A stretch of 64,000 bases of DNA, from NCBI RefSeq assembly GCF_900104955.1, contig NZ_FNSI01000001.1:4560001-4624000 (forward strand), written 5' to 3'. Source of the DNA: Beijerinckia sp. 28-YEA-48. GTDB taxonomy: Bacteria > Pseudomonadota > Alphaproteobacteria > Rhizobiales > Beijerinckiaceae. The stretch's first letter is position 1. Each line of letters begins with the position of its first letter. The notes under the pieces were generated by a model that worked only from the letters and a program-made list of their open reading frames with translations, ran no database searches and was not told the origin of the DNA. This document shows positions 37,321 through 48,445 of this stretch, piece after piece. The translations under genes were made by a program, and so were the position numbers.

Positions 37321-37902
37321 CTACCGGTTTTTGCCTGGCGTCCACAGGATGTCGCCTTGTGCCTTCCAGTTGCAGTAACGGGAGGCGACGAAGAGGAGAT
37401 CGGAGAGGCGATTGACATATTTCATCGCCGGCGTGCCGACTGTCTCGTCGGGTTTGCCCACCAGCTCCACCATGCGCCGTTCGGCGCGGCGGCAGACAGT
37501 GCGCGCCACATGCAAAGCTGCCGCCGTCGGCGTGCCGCCGGGAAGGACGAAGGTGCGCAGCGGTTCAAGATGGCTGTTGAGCTGGTCGATCTCGGCTTCG
37601 AGACGGTCGACCTGAGTCTGAATGATGCGTAGCGGCTCGTAGCCGAGATCGCGATCGACGGGCGGCGTGCACAGATCAGCGCCGAGATCGAACAGGTCGT
37701 TCTGGATGCGGCCGAGCATGGCGTCGAGCGCCTCGTCCTCTTGGCGGGCGGTGAGGCGGGCGATGCCGATAGCGGCATTGGCCTCGTCGATGGTGCCGAA
37801 GGCCTCGATGCGCAGGTCGTATTTCGCCCGGCGCTCGCCGGTGCCCAGCGCCGTCGAGCCATCATCGCCGGTGCGGGTGTAAATACGGCTGAGAACGACC
37901 AT
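37321..37902 (-). CDS. Cob(I)yrinic acid a,c-diamide / cobalamin adenosyltransferase (PduO type)
   Basis: 193 residues. The nucleotide-binding N-terminus SRIYTRTGDDGSTALGTG and the VCRRAERR motif are those of PduO-type ATP:cob(I)alamin adenosyltransferases. It makes adenosylcobalamin, the cofactor of methylmalonyl- and ethylmalonyl-CoA mutases. A small twin-TM gene lies 35 bases upstream on the same strand, a pairing seen in other Hyphomicrobiales. Confidence 0.92.
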   Translation of the reverse strand: MVVLSRIYTRTGDDGSTALGTGERRAKYDLRIEAFGTIDEANAAIGIARLTARQEDEALDAMLGRIQNDLFDLGADLCTPPVDRDLGYEPLRIIQTQVDRLEAEIDQLNSHLEPLRTFVLPGGTPTAAALHVARTVCRRAERRMVELVGKPDETVGTPAMKYVNRLSDLLFVASRYCNWKAQGDILWTPGKNR

Positions 37903-37937
37903 GGTGCTAACCTCCCGACGACGCGCCTATTGACGCT

Positions 37938-38123
37938 CTAGCCGCGGAACCACAGCACGGCAAGCACGACGATGATCGCGACGAACTGCAGAATGACGCG
38001 CCAGCGCATCAATTTCTGCGACGTGTTGGGGTCGCCGCCGCGCAACATGTTGAACAGGCCGAGCAGCAAAACGACGACGACGGCGCCAAGCGCGATCCCA
38101 GGAAGTATGCCGGATGTCATCAT
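37938..38123 (-). CDS. Small twin-transmembrane protein (HIG1-like)
   Basis: 61 residues: TM helix 1 (~6-26), a short polar loop with GGDPNTSQKLMRWR, and TM helix 2 (~42-59). The loop resembles the HIG1/twin-TM family of small inner-membrane proteins in alphaproteobacteria. Function unknown. Two adjacent ATGs (38123, 38120) could start it. Likely co-transcribed with the adenosyltransferase gene. Confidence 0.75.
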   Translation of the reverse strand: MMTSGILPGIALGAVVVVLLLGLFNMLRGGDPNTSQKLMRWRVILQFVAIIVVLAVLWFRG

Positions 38124-38225
38124 GAAGGCCGGCTCCTCGCGGCGAAGTTCAATTCTAATGCATTCCCGAATGCATTGCCAAATAACGCCCGAGGAATTGC
38201 CGTAATTTGGCTGATTGCGACAGTC

Positions 38226-40850
38226 TCAATAACGTCGCAGCAGCCGCTCCAGATAGTCCAATTCCTCGCGCGGGCGGGTTTGGTCGCCGAGGCGCCGGCG
38301 CAATTCTTCCAGCACCTGCTGGGCGCGCTGGGCGGCGGGCACGCCGAGCGGATCATAACGGCTGCGCGAATTGTCGCCACGGTCGCGCGATTCCCGGCCG
38401 AGCGGATCGGATCGGGCGGCGTCGCGGCCGCGCTGGCCGGGGCCGTTGGGTTCGCCCTGGCCGCCGGCTTGCTCGCCGGGCTGGTTGCCTTGCTGCATCT
38501 GCTGCGCCAGCGACTGGGCGCCCTGACGCAGGGCCTCAAGGGCGCGCCCTTGCGAGCCCACGGCCTTGCCCTGTCCGTCGCCGCTGCCCTCGCCGAGCTG
38601 TTGCTCGGCTTCGCCCATGGCGCCTTCGGCGTCGGAGAAGCCCTGTTCCGGCGGCAGGCCCATTTCGCGCATGCGCCGCTGCAGATCCTGCAACTGCTTG
38701 CGCAGAGCCTCCTGGCGCTGTTGCAGGCCCTGGCTGTTCTGGTTGTCGGCGCTGTCCTGGTCGTCGCCGCCGGGTTGCTGTTGGCCTTGCTGGCGCTGGC
38801 CACGCTGCGACTGGCCGCCCTGGCCTTGTTGTTGATTGCGCTGCGCGCGCTGGCGTGGGCGGCCCTGGCTTTCGCCATAGGTGTCGTCGCGCAATTCCTG
38901 CTGATCGCGCATCATCTGATCGAGCTGGTTGAGCGCGCGGTTCATTTCGCGTTGCGCTGAATTTTGCTGCTGGTTCTGCCGCCGCGCGCTTTGCAGATTC
39001 TCCAGCATGTTCTGCAATTGATCGAGCATGCGCTGGGCGTCGGCCATATTGCCATTGCGCGCCATGTCTTCCATGCGGTCGAGCATGGAGCGCAGATCCT
39101 GCGGTGTCACGAAGCGCTGGTTCGGATCGGCCGGCTGGTTGTCGGCCTGTTGATCGCCGTCGCGCATCTGCCGTTCAGCCAGTTCCTGCATGAACTTGTC
39201 GAGCGCGGCGCGCATCTGGTCCATCAGCTTGCGCAATTCTTCGTCGGAGGCGCCACGGTTCATGGCATCGCGCAAGGCTTGCTGCGCGGCGCGCAGATCG
39301 CGTTCGGCGCCGCTGAGATCGCCCTCTTCGAGGCGCAGCGCCATCTCCCACATCACATCGGCGGTCTCGCGCAGATCATCGTCGGAACGGGCTGATTGCA
39401 GCCGCTTGGCGATCGCGTAAAGGCCAAGATAGGCGGCGGTGCCCGTCTGGAATCGCTCCGGCTCGATCATCAAGGCTTCCATCGCGGTCATGACGCGACT
39501 GCGGTTGTCAGGATCGAAGACGAGATTGCGGCGCTGTTCGACCAGCGCCCGCGCCAGCGGCTTGACGAAGGTGCGTTGCGGCAGGGTGATTTCCGTTGGG
39601 TCGCTGCGGCCGGAATTGCCGGCTTCATCACGCGCCACCAGCGTCATGGTCACTTGCGCGCCAGCCCAGGGATGTTCGGAGAGATCGCCCGTGGTCTCGC
39701 CGTCGCCGAGGCCGCCCGGTCCTTGCGCCAAAGCCAGCGGCATTTTCGGCGCATCGACGAGCATGCGTCCTGTCACCGGCTTGCCACGCAGGGACGGTTT
39801 GGCGAATTCGGCTTCGGCGCCGATGACGCCGTAGTCGTCCTCGATCTTGTAGGCCAGGGTCAACGATCCCCGCACATTGTTCTTCGGCTCGCCCTTCAAG
39901 GTGATCACCGGCGGCCGGTCGGCGATGGCGGCGATGTCGAAGGTGGCGATGGTGCTGCCGAGGCGGCGCAGGGTCAGGGTGCCGTCGGTGCGTAACGACC
40001 AGCGCTTCTCCTGATCCGACCGTTTGGTCTCCGCCACCGGCCGTGTCGCGGGTTTGGTCTTGTCGTCGGCTTTGGCGTCATTTTTGGCTTCATCAGCCTG
40101 GTTGACGATGCCGCCCTTGATTTCGGCGCTGACGCCGGCGCCGTCGGACGCCCGCATGATGATGGTCGAGCCGGCGGGCGCCTGGATCTTTTGCGCCAAG
40201 CTGCCGGGGCGGGCGCCGTTTTCGTCTTGCAGGCGCAGCACCAGCGGCGCGCGGCCCGTATAAGCGGGTGGGTCGATCCAGGCATCAAGGCGATAGCCTT
40301 GAGAGATCGAACCGGCGGCGCTGAAATCGAAAGCAGCGAGAACGCGCGGATATTTTTCCGGTCCGGCGATGAAGGCGGACGCGCATAAAGCCAGCAGCAC
40401 GCCGCCGCGCACCGCATAACGATCGAGCTTCGATACGCCGGGCGAGGGTGTGCCGATCTTGAACTGCGAGGCCACCTGCGCTGCCCGCTGCAAGTGGATG
40501 CGCCACAGCGCGCTGGTGGCGGGATCGGCCGAGGCATTGGCGAGCTGGTCGTCGAGGGTCGCGGCGGGCCGGTGCGGCAGGCCGGAATCGCGGTCGATGC
40601 GATCCAGCGCCTCAGCGCGCGAGGGCAGGCGCACGCGCAGGAACAGCCAGGCCGGCCAGATCAGGAAGGCGGCGAACACGACAAGACCGGCGATCCGCCC
40701 CCAGCGCGGCAGCTGCAGCCACAGGCCGAGCCAGGAGACGGTGAGAAACAGGGCAACGATCACCCCAAGCGCCAAAAGCGGCGGCCACAACCGTTCCCAC
40801 GACAGCGCCCACCCGGCGACACGCGCCAGGCGATCAAGCCGCTGGGTCAA
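38226..40850 (-). CDS. TIGR02302 family membrane protein
   Basis: 874 residues. Two or three N-terminal TM helices, a periplasmic beta-rich part (~110-450) and a very long Q/R/N/G-rich, helical C-terminal half with blocks such as QQQGQGG. It matches the large alphaproteobacterial TIGR02302 proteins; function unknown. The start is TTG 40850, supported by AGGAG seven bases upstream. A GTG at 40970 is in frame but has no ribosome binding site. Confidence 0.83.
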   Translation of the reverse strand: MTQRLDRLARVAGWALSWERLWPPLLALGVIVALFLTVSWLGLWLQLPRWGRIAGLVVFAAFLIWPAWLFLRVRLPSRAEALDRIDRDSGLPHRPAATLDDQLANASADPATSALWRIHLQRAAQVASQFKIGTPSPGVSKLDRYAVRGGVLLALCASAFIAGPEKYPRVLAAFDFSAAGSISQGYRLDAWIDPPAYTGRAPLVLRLQDENGARPGSLAQKIQAPAGSTIIMRASDGAGVSAEIKGGIVNQADEAKNDAKADDKTKPATRPVAETKRSDQEKRWSLRTDGTLTLRRLGSTIATFDIAAIADRPPVITLKGEPKNNVRGSLTLAYKIEDDYGVIGAEAEFAKPSLRGKPVTGRMLVDAPKMPLALAQGPGGLGDGETTGDLSEHPWAGAQVTMTLVARDEAGNSGRSDPTEITLPQRTFVKPLARALVEQRRNLVFDPDNRSRVMTAMEALMIEPERFQTGTAAYLGLYAIAKRLQSARSDDDLRETADVMWEMALRLEEGDLSGAERDLRAAQQALRDAMNRGASDEELRKLMDQMRAALDKFMQELAERQMRDGDQQADNQPADPNQRFVTPQDLRSMLDRMEDMARNGNMADAQRMLDQLQNMLENLQSARRQNQQQNSAQREMNRALNQLDQMMRDQQELRDDTYGESQGRPRQRAQRNQQQGQGGQSQRGQRQQGQQQPGGDDQDSADNQNSQGLQQRQEALRKQLQDLQRRMREMGLPPEQGFSDAEGAMGEAEQQLGEGSGDGQGKAVGSQGRALEALRQGAQSLAQQMQQGNQPGEQAGGQGEPNGPGQRGRDAARSDPLGRESRDRGDNSRSRYDPLGVPAAQRAQQVLEELRRRLGDQTRPREELDYLERLLRRY

Positions 40851-41054
40851 AGATGAACTCCTGGTCGTCCGGTCCTGCAATAGCTCTCTCCGGGCGGCAT
40901 TCCGCGCCGCACACAAAACCAACAGAGGTAGGCTAACACGCGTTCCCCGAGGATGCATATTGCCCGCCACGTCTTGACGTGAATGTGTTCACGCGACGTC
41001 GCGAGCAAGGCGTCTTTGCACTCTCCGGGAATTTTGTTCCGGGATTTCGGCGGG

Positions 41055-42326
41055 TCAGGCGAGCCAGTTGGGGGTGCGGTCGAGGCCAATCAGGTCGTCG
41101 AAGGTCTGGCGCGGCCGCACCACGGCCCATTTATCGCCGCTGACCAGCACTTCGGGCACCAGCAGGCGGGAATTGTAGGTGCCGGCCTGCACCGCGCCAT
41201 AGGCGCCAGCCGACAGCACGGCGATGAGATCGCCCGGCTTGAGCTCCGGCAGCCGCCGGTGCAGGGCGAGATAATCTCCCGTCTCGCAGACCGGGCCGAC
41301 GATGTCGGCATAGATCGTCGGTTCGTCGCCGGCCGGCTCCGTGACCGGCCGGACGCGGTGGTAGGCGTGATAGAGCGTCGGTCGGATCAGATCGTTCATC
41401 GCGCCATCGACGATGACGAAATTCTTGCCGTCGCCGTGCTTCAAATAGAGCACGCTGGTGACCAGGATGCCGGCATTGCCGACAAGAAAGCGGCCTGGCT
41501 CGAACAGCAGTTTGCAGCCGAGATTATGGGTGTGCTTGCGCACGATCGCCGCATATTTCTCGGGCTGGATCTCGTCTTCCGGATCGGAGCCGCGATAGGC
41601 GATGCCGAGGCCGCCGCCCAGATCGATGTGTTCGATGACATGGCCATCACCGCGCAGAGTGCGCACGAAATCCGACAATAGAGCGAAGGCTTCGTCGAAC
41701 GGTGTCAGATCGGTGATCTGCGAGCCGATATGCATGTCGATGCCCGTCACCTTGATGCCGGGCAGTTTGGCGGCGCGCGCATAGACATCGCGGGCCTGGA
41801 CCAGCGGAATGCCGAACTTGTTCTCCGACTTGCCGGTCGAGATCTTCTCGTGGGTCTTGGCGTCGACATTCGGATTGACGCGCAGCGAGACGTGCGCGCT
41901 CGTGCCGCGCGCTGTCGCGATGCGTGAGATCAATTCGAGCTCGGGCTCGGATTCGACGTTGAAGCAGAAGATGCCGGTTTGCAGGGCTAAGTTGATTTCC
42001 GCTTCGGTCTTGCCGACGCCGGAGAAGGTGATCTTGTTGCCGGCCACGCCAGCGGCGATGGCGCGGCGCAGCTCGCCCTCCGACACCACGTCCATGCCGG
42101 CGCCCAGGCGCGCCAGCAGTTTCAGCACGGCTTGGTTCGAATTGGCCTTCATCGCGAAGCAGACGAGCGCATCGGTGCCGGCGAAGGCTTGCGTGAACGC
42201 GCGATAGCGCGCCTCGATCGCCGATGCGGAATAGCAATAGAAGGGCGTTGGCAGTTCGGCGGCGATGTGACGGACATCAACGCCTTCGGCATGCAACGTG
42301 CCGAGCCGATAATCAAAATGGGTCAT
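41055..42326 (-). CDS. lysA: Diaminopimelate decarboxylase
   Basis: 423 residues, fold III PLP enzyme. Lys60 in CFAMKANSN binds [20 protein letters not shown] and the C-terminal [11 protein letters not shown] (catalytic Cys from the partner subunit) are intact. It decarboxylates meso-diaminopimelate to L-lysine. Last gene of argH-lptM-lysA. Confidence 0.96.
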   Translation of the reverse strand: MTHFDYRLGTLHAEGVDVRHIAAELPTPFYCYSASAIEARYRAFTQAFAGTDALVCFAMKANSNQAVLKLLARLGAGMDVVSEGELRRAIAAGVAGNKITFSGVGKTEAEINLALQTGIFCFNVESEPELELISRIATARGTSAHVSLRVNPNVDAKTHEKISTGKSENKFGIPLVQARDVYARAAKLPGIKVTGIDMHIGSQITDLTPFDEAFALLSDFVRTLRGDGHVIEHIDLGGGLGIAYRGSDPEDEIQPEKYAAIVRKHTHNLGCKLLFEPGRFLVGNAGILVTSVLYLKHGDGKNFVIVDGAMNDLIRPTLYHAYHRVRPVTEPAGDEPTIYADIVGPVCETGDYLALHRRLPELKPGDLIAVLSAGAYGAVQAGTYNSRLLVPEVLVSGDKWAVVRPRQTFDDLIGLDRTPNWLA

Positions 42327-42337
42327 CGTGGCGTTTG

Positions 42338-42571
42338 TCAGAGAATGGGATCGAGGAGGAACGGTTCTTTCGACGGCACGACGGCTTTCGGTTTGTCGGA
42401 CTGCCGTGTCGGCGAATAGATGTTGGTGTTCTGCTCGGCTGGCTTTGTGGCGCCGCCGTCGGGAATGTCGAGCGGGCCACGGCGGCCGCAGGCCGACAGG
42501 CCAAGCGCCAAGGCGGCCAACAAAGGGGCGATAACAAACAGGCGCGATTTGGTCTGCGGCGTCACTGACAT
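42338..42571 (-). CDS. lptM: Small lipoprotein (LptM/YifL family)
   Basis: 77 residues with a lipoprotein signal: lipobox LSAC at 25-28 followed by GRRGPLDIP, the signature of the LptM family that assists LptD maturation in E. coli. The rest is short and disordered. It lies 11 bases upstream of lysA and between argH and lysA, a widely conserved position. Confidence 0.87.
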   Translation of the reverse strand: MSVTPQTKSRLFVIAPLLAALALGLSACGRRGPLDIPDGGATKPAEQNTNIYSPTRQSDKPKAVVPSKEPFLLDPIL

Positions 42572-42676
42572 CTCCGGATCACGCGACTTGAGTAACACAG
42601 GCCGGCGCGAAAGGCGCTCCCACCGCTAAGGTGGGCCGGCTTGGCAGGTTGGTCGGGTCTGCGGCGTTTTGCCGCA

Positions 42677-44062
42677 TCAGGCGGGGCCGAGGCGCTTGCG
42701 CCAGGCTTCCGCCTGCTGCCGGACATTGGCGGGGGCAGTGCCACCATAGGAGGTGCGGCTCTCGACCGACTTCTCGACGCCGAGCACATCGAAGATCTCG
42801 GCCGTGATGCGCGGCTCGACGCTCTGCATCTCGGCGAGCGACAGCGCTTCCAGGCCGACGCTCCGGTCCGAAGCCAGTTTCACCAGCGAGCCGGTGACGT
42901 GATGGGCGTCGCGGAACGGCATTTTCAGGGTGCGGACCAGCCAGTCGGCGAGATCGGTGGCGGTCGCATAGCCGGCGCCTGCGGCTGCCTTCATCCGTTC
43001 GGTATCTGGCGTCATATCGCGCACCATGCCGGCCATGGCCGCCACACACAGCGACAGGGTTTGGAGGGCGTCGAACGTGCCTTCCTTGTCCTCCTGCATG
43101 TCCTTGGAATAGGCCAAGGGCAGGCCTTTCATAACGATCAGAAGGGCATTGAGACCGCCGATGACCCGGCCGGTCTTGCCGCGCACCAGTTCCGCCGCAT
43201 CGGGATTGCGCTTCTGCGGCATGATCGAGGAGCCGGTGGTGAATTTGTCGGACAGGCGGACGAAGCCGAACTGCGGCGTGGTCCACAGAACGAATTCCTC
43301 GGCTAGGCGCGACAGATGCACGGCGCAGATCGAGGCCACCGACAGGGTTTCGAGCACGAAATCGCGGTCGGAGACGCTGTCGAGCGAATTGGCGGTGGGG
43401 CGGTCGAAGCCGAGCGCTGCCGCTGTCGCCTGACGGTCGATCGGAAACGAGGTGCCGGCCAAAGCGGCGGCGCCGAGTGGGCATTCGTTGAGCCGGTCGC
43501 GGGCATCGGACAATCGGCCGCGGTCGCGCGCCAGCATCTCCACATAGGCCAAGAGATGGTGACCGAAGGTGACCGGCTGGGCCGATTGCAAATGGGTGAA
43601 GCCGGGCATGACGGCGTCTGCATACTGTCCGGCGCGGGCAACGAGGGCTCTCTGCAAGTCCTTGATTTGGCCGTCGATCTGGTTGATGGCGTCGCGCACC
43701 CAGAGGCGGAAGTCGAGCGCCACTTGGTCGTTGCGCGAGCGCGCCGTGTGCAGCCGGCCGGCGGTCGGGCCGATTAATTTGGCCAGCCGCGACTCGATGT
43801 TCATATGAATGTCCTCGAGTTCGCGCGAGAACGTGAACGTGCCTGCCTCGATTTCGGCTTTCACCTGGTCTAGACCGGCCGAAATCGCCTGGGCGTCGGC
43901 CTCCGTGAGGATGCCGGTCTTGGCCAACATGGAAACATGCGCCTTCGAGCCCGCGATATCCTGCGCGGCGAACCGGTAGTCGAAACCGATCGAAGCGTTG
44001 ATTTCTTCCATGATGGCGTCGGGGCCGGTTTCGAACCGGCCGCCCCACATCTTGTTGCTCAT
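42677..44062 (-). CDS. argH: Argininosuccinate lyase
   Basis: 461 residues. The fumarase/aspartase superfamily signature [12 protein letters not shown] and the active-site region [12 protein letters not shown] are present. It splits argininosuccinate into arginine and fumarate. [10 protein letters not shown] at 44062 is the standard N-terminus; the frame stays open upstream but that part lies across tlpA. Divergent from tlpA with 25 bases between starts. Confidence 0.96.
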   Translation of the reverse strand: MSNKMWGGRFETGPDAIMEEINASIGFDYRFAAQDIAGSKAHVSMLAKTGILTEADAQAISAGLDQVKAEIEAGTFTFSRELEDIHMNIESRLAKLIGPTAGRLHTARSRNDQVALDFRLWVRDAINQIDGQIKDLQRALVARAGQYADAVMPGFTHLQSAQPVTFGHHLLAYVEMLARDRGRLSDARDRLNECPLGAAALAGTSFPIDRQATAAALGFDRPTANSLDSVSDRDFVLETLSVASICAVHLSRLAEEFVLWTTPQFGFVRLSDKFTTGSSIMPQKRNPDAAELVRGKTGRVIGGLNALLIVMKGLPLAYSKDMQEDKEGTFDALQTLSLCVAAMAGMVRDMTPDTERMKAAAGAGYATATDLADWLVRTLKMPFRDAHHVTGSLVKLASDRSVGLEALSLAEMQSVEPRITAEIFDVLGVEKSVESRTSYGGTAPANVRQQAEAWRKRLGPA

Positions 44063-44087
44063 TTTGCGCCCTTTGGAACGAAACTCG

Positions 44088-44777
44088 ATGGCTGACGAAG
44101 CGGAAAAGAAAATTTCAGGCGGTGCGGCGGGCAAACCCGGCGTACCCCGTGGCACGCTCGTGCTGGCGGGGGTGGCCGCCGTCGCGATCGCGGCTGTCGT
44201 ATACGGGATCATCGCCGTCGGCGGCAAGGAAACGGCGACCGGAAATTGCGCGGTGACCGAGGCTGGCCTGGCGCCCCTGCGCGCCGCTGCCACCGGCGAT
44301 GTCGCCGGGCTGACCGTCAACAAGCTGGTGAAACCCGCCACCGAGATCAGTTTCGACGGTGCCGACGGGCAGCGCAAGACCCTGGCCGACTTCAAGGGCA
44401 AGACCGTTCTTCTCAATTTATGGGCGACCTGGTGCCTGCCGTGCCGGGCGGAAATGCCGGCGCTCGACCAGTTGCAGGCGAAGCTCGGCGGCGCCAATTT
44501 CGAAGTGGTGGCGGTGAATATCGACACCGCGCGGCTTGAAAAGCGGCAGGCGTTCCTCGACGAAGCGGGGGTTAAGTCCTTGGCTTTCTACGCCGATCCG
44601 AAGGCCGGTGTGTTCCAGACCCTGCGTCAGGCGGGCAAGGTGGTCGGACTGCCGACGACCCTGCTGATCGATTCGCGTGGCTGCGAATTGGGGGTCATGT
44701 CTGGTCCCGCCGAATGGGCTTCGGAGGACGCGCTGCGCCTGATCCGGGCCGCAACGGCTCTAAAACCGGCAACATAG
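44088..44777 (+). CDS. tlpA: TlpA family thiol:disulfide reductase
   Basis: 229 residues. An N-terminal TM anchor (~22-44) holds a periplasmic thioredoxin domain with active site C116-LP-C119 ([15 protein letters not shown]). In Bradyrhizobium TlpA reduces copper-centre proteins for cytochrome aa3 assembly; that role is inferred here from family and gene position (divergent from argH). Only a weak GGAAC precedes ATG 44088. Confidence 0.91.
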   Translation: MADEAEKKISGGAAGKPGVPRGTLVLAGVAAVAIAAVVYGIIAVGGKETATGNCAVTEAGLAPLRAAATGDVAGLTVNKLVKPATEISFDGADGQRKTLADFKGKTVLLNLWATWCLPCRAEMPALDQLQAKLGGANFEVVAVNIDTARLEKRQAFLDEAGVKSLAFYADPKAGVFQTLRQAGKVVGLPTTLLIDSRGCELGVMSGPAEWASEDALRLIRAATALKPAT

Positions 44778-44878
44778 CTGATTTTGCGCCGTGAAATGTC
44801 GGGCTTAAGGTTCGGATTGCGCGGTGCACACTCTTCGATTAGTGAAGCCCCGACGAATTCAGAGCGAAGGGGCCCACC

Positions 44879-45292
44879 ATGGCCGAACCGAATCCGAACC
44901 CGCTGGCCGCAGAATCGCGCCGTCCACTGTCACCGCATTTGCAGGTTTACCGCCTGACACTGACGATGATGATGTCGGGTATCCACCGCATCACCGGCAT
45001 GGGCCTATATCTCGGGACCCTGCTGCTCGCCTGGTGGCTGATCGCCGCGGCGACTGACGCGACCTCCTTCGAAACCGTGTCGTGGATCCTGTCGTCGATC
45101 ATCGGCCGCTTGATCCTGCTCGGTTTCACCTGGGCGCTGTTCACTCACATGATGGGTGGCATCCGCCACTTCATCTGGGACATGGGCAAAGGCATGGAGC
45201 ATCCGGAGCGCGAATATCTCGCGCATATGACGGTCTGGGGCGGTCTCGCGCTGACCCTCATCGTCTGGATCATCGCCTACGCTGTTCGCTGA
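44879..45292 (+). CDS. sdhC: Succinate dehydrogenase cytochrome b556 subunit
   Basis: 137 residues with three TM helices. The family signature RPLSPHLQVYR and IHRITGMGLY is followed by the haem-ligand region THMMGGIRHFIWD. It anchors the complex and binds ubiquinone and haem b. First gene of sdhCDAB; the sdhD start is 16 bases after its stop. Confidence 0.95.
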   Translation: MAEPNPNPLAAESRRPLSPHLQVYRLTLTMMMSGIHRITGMGLYLGTLLLAWWLIAAATDATSFETVSWILSSIIGRLILLGFTWALFTHMMGGIRHFIWDMGKGMEHPEREYLAHMTVWGGLALTLIVWIIAYAVR

Positions 45293-45308
45293 GATCGGGA
45301 ACGCCGCC

Positions 45309-45701
45309 ATGACAAACACGCCCAATTCCATTCGCACGCCGATGGGCAAGGTCCGTTATCTGGGCTCTGCCAAGTCGGGCACGCGCCACATGCTGCACAC
45401 GCGGCTGACGGCGATCGCGATGGTGCCGCTGTCGATCGCCTTTGTGTGGATCGTGCTGTCGCTGGTTGGCAAGGACTACGCCACGGTGCGCGCCTCGCTC
45501 GGCAACCCGCTCGTCTCGATCACACTGCTGTTGTTCCTGCTCGCCGGCATCTACCACATGATGCTGGGCATGCAGGTCATCATCGAGGATTATGTGTATG
45601 GCGAGCACACCAAGTTCTGGTCGCTGACCGCCAACACCTGTTTCGCCATCGCCGTTGGCTTTGCCTGCGCCTATGCGGTGCTGCGGCTGAGTTTCGTTTA
45701 A
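45309..45701 (+). CDS. sdhD: Succinate dehydrogenase hydrophobic membrane anchor subunit
   Basis: 130 residues with three TM helices; GSAKSGTRHMLHTRLTAIA and LLAGIYHMMLGMQVIIEDYV match alphaproteobacterial SdhD, including the haem-region His. Pairs with SdhC in the membrane. Confidence 0.94.
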   Translation: MTNTPNSIRTPMGKVRYLGSAKSGTRHMLHTRLTAIAMVPLSIAFVWIVLSLVGKDYATVRASLGNPLVSITLLLFLLAGIYHMMLGMQVIIEDYVYGEHTKFWSLTANTCFAIAVGFACAYAVLRLSFV

Positions 45702-45752
45702 GCACTTTCGTCTGCGCGACTGGCGCCACTAGACACGAAAAAGGGTAAACCC

Positions 45753-47567
45753 ATGGCCACTTCTTCCGCCGCCAACGGTAGCGCCTATCCGATTACCGAT
45801 CACACCTTCGACGTGGTGATCATCGGTGCTGGCGGCGCCGGTCTGCGCGCTACGGTCGGCTGTTCCCAGGCGGGCCTGCGCACGGCCTGTATCTCGAAAG
45901 TGTTCCCGACCCGCTCGCACACGGTAGCGGCGCAGGGCGGCATTTCCGCTTCGCTCGGCAATATGGGCCCGGACGACTGGCGCTGGCATATGTACGACAC
46001 GGTCAAGGGCTCCGACTGGCTCGGCGACCAGGACAGCATCGAATATCTGGTGCGCAACGCGCCGGCCGCCGTCTACGAGCTGGAACATTGGGGCGTGCCG
46101 TTCTCGCGTACCGAGGAAGGCAAGATCTACCAGCGTCCGTTCGGCGGCATGACCACCGACTTCGGCAAGGGCATCGCGCAGCGCACCTGCGCCGCCGCTG
46201 ACCGCACCGGCCACGCCATCCTGCACACGCTCTATGGCCAGGCGCTGCGCAACAACACCGAATTCTTCATCGAATATTTCGCCATCGACCTGATCATGGA
46301 TCAGGAAGGCCGTTGCCGTGGCGTCGTCTGCATCAAGATGGATGACGGCACGATCCATCGCTTCCGCGCCAATCTGGTCATCCTCGCCACCGGCGGTTAT
46401 GGCCGCGCTTATTTCTCGGCGACGTCGGCGCACACCTGCACCGGAGATGGCAACGCCATGGCGCTTCGCGCGGGTTTGCCTCTCGAAGATATGGAATTTG
46501 TCCAATTCCACCCTACGGGCATCTACGGTTCAGGCTGTCTGATCACCGAAGGCGCGCGTGGCGAAGGCGGCTATGTGACCAATTCGGAAGGCGAGCGCTT
46601 CATGGAGCGCTATGCCCCGTCGGCCAAGGATCTGGCTTCGCGCGACGTGGTTTCGCGCGCTATGACCATCGAAATCCGTGAGGGACGTGGCGTCGGCAAG
46701 AAGAAGGATCACATCTTCCTGCATCTCGACCACCTCGATCCGAAGGTTCTGCACGAGCGTCTGCCCGGCATTTCGGAAAGCGCCCGCATCTTCGCCGGCG
46801 TCGATGTGACCAAGGAGCCGATCCCGGTCATTCCGACCGTCCACTACAACATGGGCGGCATTCCGACGAACTATCATGGCGAAGTGCTGACCAAGAAGAA
46901 CGGCGATCCGGACTTCGTCATCCCCGGCCTGATGGCGCTGGGCGAAGCGGCCTGCGTGTCGGTGCATGGCGCCAATCGCCTCGGCTCCAACTCGCTGATC
47001 GATCTGGTCGTGTTCGGCCGCGCCGCTGGTCTGCGCGCCGCCGAGCTGATCAAGCCCGGTGAGAAGCAAGCCGAACTGCCGAAGGGCTCGGCCGATCTGG
47101 CGCTGTCGCGGCTCGACAAGTTCCGCTGGGCTAAGGGCGGTACGCCGACGGCGGAGCTGCGCAACAAGATGCAGACGACGATGCAATCGAACTGCGCGGT
47201 GTTCCGCACTGGTGAAGTGCTCGAGGAAGGCTCGAAGCTCATTCACGATGTGTGGTCGGGCATCCAGGACATCGGCGTCACCGATCGCTCGCTGGTGTGG
47301 AATTCCGATCTCATTGAGACCCTGGAATTCGACAATCTCATCATCCAGGCGGTGGTGACGATGGATTCGGCGGTGCAGCGCAAGGAAAGCCGCGGCGCTC
47401 ATGCGCGCGAGGATTATCCGAACCGCGACGACAAGGAGTGGATGAAGCACACCTTGGCGTGGGCCGATGACGAAAAGCAGCAGGTGGCGATCGATTCACG
47501 TCCCGTGCACACTTACACGATGTCGAACGACATCAGCTATATCGAGCCCAAGGCTCGCGTTTACTGA
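45753..47567 (+). CDS. sdhA: Succinate dehydrogenase flavoprotein subunit
   Basis: 604 residues. FAD-binding GAGGAGLRA, covalent FAD His56 in [11 protein letters not shown], and substrate residues in the QFHPTG and [11 protein letters not shown] regions. It oxidises succinate to fumarate on the cytoplasmic face. The sdhB start follows 16 bases after its stop. Confidence 0.97.
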   Translation: MATSSAANGSAYPITDHTFDVVIIGAGGAGLRATVGCSQAGLRTACISKVFPTRSHTVAAQGGISASLGNMGPDDWRWHMYDTVKGSDWLGDQDSIEYLVRNAPAAVYELEHWGVPFSRTEEGKIYQRPFGGMTTDFGKGIAQRTCAAADRTGHAILHTLYGQALRNNTEFFIEYFAIDLIMDQEGRCRGVVCIKMDDGTIHRFRANLVILATGGYGRAYFSATSAHTCTGDGNAMALRAGLPLEDMEFVQFHPTGIYGSGCLITEGARGEGGYVTNSEGERFMERYAPSAKDLASRDVVSRAMTIEIREGRGVGKKKDHIFLHLDHLDPKVLHERLPGISESARIFAGVDVTKEPIPVIPTVHYNMGGIPTNYHGEVLTKKNGDPDFVIPGLMALGEAACVSVHGANRLGSNSLIDLVVFGRAAGLRAAELIKPGEKQAELPKGSADLALSRLDKFRWAKGGTPTAELRNKMQTTMQSNCAVFRTGEVLEEGSKLIHDVWSGIQDIGVTDRSLVWNSDLIETLEFDNLIIQAVVTMDSAVQRKESRGAHAREDYPNRDDKEWMKHTLAWADDEKQQVAIDSRPVHTYTMSNDISYIEPKARVY

Positions 47568-47583
47568 GCCGGAGAATTCCGCA

Positions 47584-48363
47584 ATGGTCGAATTCGCACT
47601 TCCGAAGAACTCGCGGCCGACAAAGGGCAAGACCTGGCCGAAGCCGGCTGGCGCCAAGAACGTGCGCGAGTTCCGTGTCTATCGTTGGAACCCGGACGAC
47701 GGGCAGAACCCGCGCATCGACACCTATCATGTCGATATGGACGATTGCGGGCCGATGGTGCTCGACGCCATCATCTGGATCAAGAACAAGGTTGATCCGA
47801 CGCTGACCTTCCGCCGCTCTTGTCGCGAAGGCATCTGCGGGTCCTGCGCCATGAACATCGACGGCGCCAATACGCTCGCCTGCACCAAGGACATGAGCAC
47901 GATCAAGGGCGCGGTGGCGATCTATCCGCTGCCGCACATGCCGGTGGTGAAGGATCTCGTTCCCGATCTGACGCGCTTCTACGCCCAGCACGCCTCGATC
48001 GAGCCGTGGCTGAAGACGGTGACGCCGCAGCCGGAGAAGGAATGGCGGCAGTCGCATGAGGATCGCGTCAAGCTAGACGGTCTTTACGAGTGCATTCTGT
48101 GCGCCTGCTGCTCGACCTCGTGCCCGAGCTATTGGTGGAATGGCGATCGTTATCTCGGCCCCGCCGTTCTGCTGCAGGCCTATCGCTGGCTGATCGATTC
48201 GCGCGACGAAGCGACCGGCGAGCGCCTTGACAATCTCGAGGATCCGTTCCGTCTCTATCGTTGCCACACGATCATGAACTGCGCCAAGACCTGCCCGAAG
48301 GGCCTGAACCCGGCGAAGGCGATTGCCGAGATCAAGAACATGATGGTGGCGCGGCAAATCTGA
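47584..48363 (+). CDS. sdhB: Succinate dehydrogenase iron-sulfur subunit
   Basis: 259 residues. The 2Fe-2S cluster cysteines (CREGICGSC), the 4Fe-4S motif [12 protein letters not shown] and the 3Fe-4S motif [15 protein letters not shown] are all present. It wires electrons from FAD to ubiquinone. ATG 47584; last gene of the operon, followed by a terminator. Confidence 0.97.
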   Translation: MVEFALPKNSRPTKGKTWPKPAGAKNVREFRVYRWNPDDGQNPRIDTYHVDMDDCGPMVLDAIIWIKNKVDPTLTFRRSCREGICGSCAMNIDGANTLACTKDMSTIKGAVAIYPLPHMPVVKDLVPDLTRFYAQHASIEPWLKTVTPQPEKEWRQSHEDRVKLDGLYECILCACCSTSCPSYWWNGDRYLGPAVLLQAYRWLIDSRDEATGERLDNLEDPFRLYRCHTIMNCAKTCPKGLNPAKAIAEIKNMMVARQI

Positions 48364-48390
48364 GCCTCCGCGCAGGCTGATAAAACAAAA

Positions 48391-48430
48391 GAGCCCGGTT
48401 CTGATCGCAGAACCGGGCTCTCTTCGTTTT
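48391..48430. terminator. Terminator after sdhCDAB (convergent with the GNAT gene)
   Basis: A perfect 13-bp stem (48391-48403 with 48408-48420) with loop ATCG is followed by TCTTCGTTTT on the plus strand and TTTTGTTTTA on the minus strand, so it can serve both genes. Confidence 0.9.
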
Positions 48431-48445
48431 GGAATGTTGAACGCG

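Noticed and set aside
40978..40993. CGTGAA-TGTG-TTCACG dyad upstream of the TIGR02302 gene
   Set aside because: A 6-bp dyad of this size is expected by chance in a 200-base gap, and no regulator or promoter is close enough to support it.
42579..44048. 489-codon frame in another register of argH
   Set aside because: argH is complete with all motifs; the alternative frame is R/P/G-rich shadow sequence.
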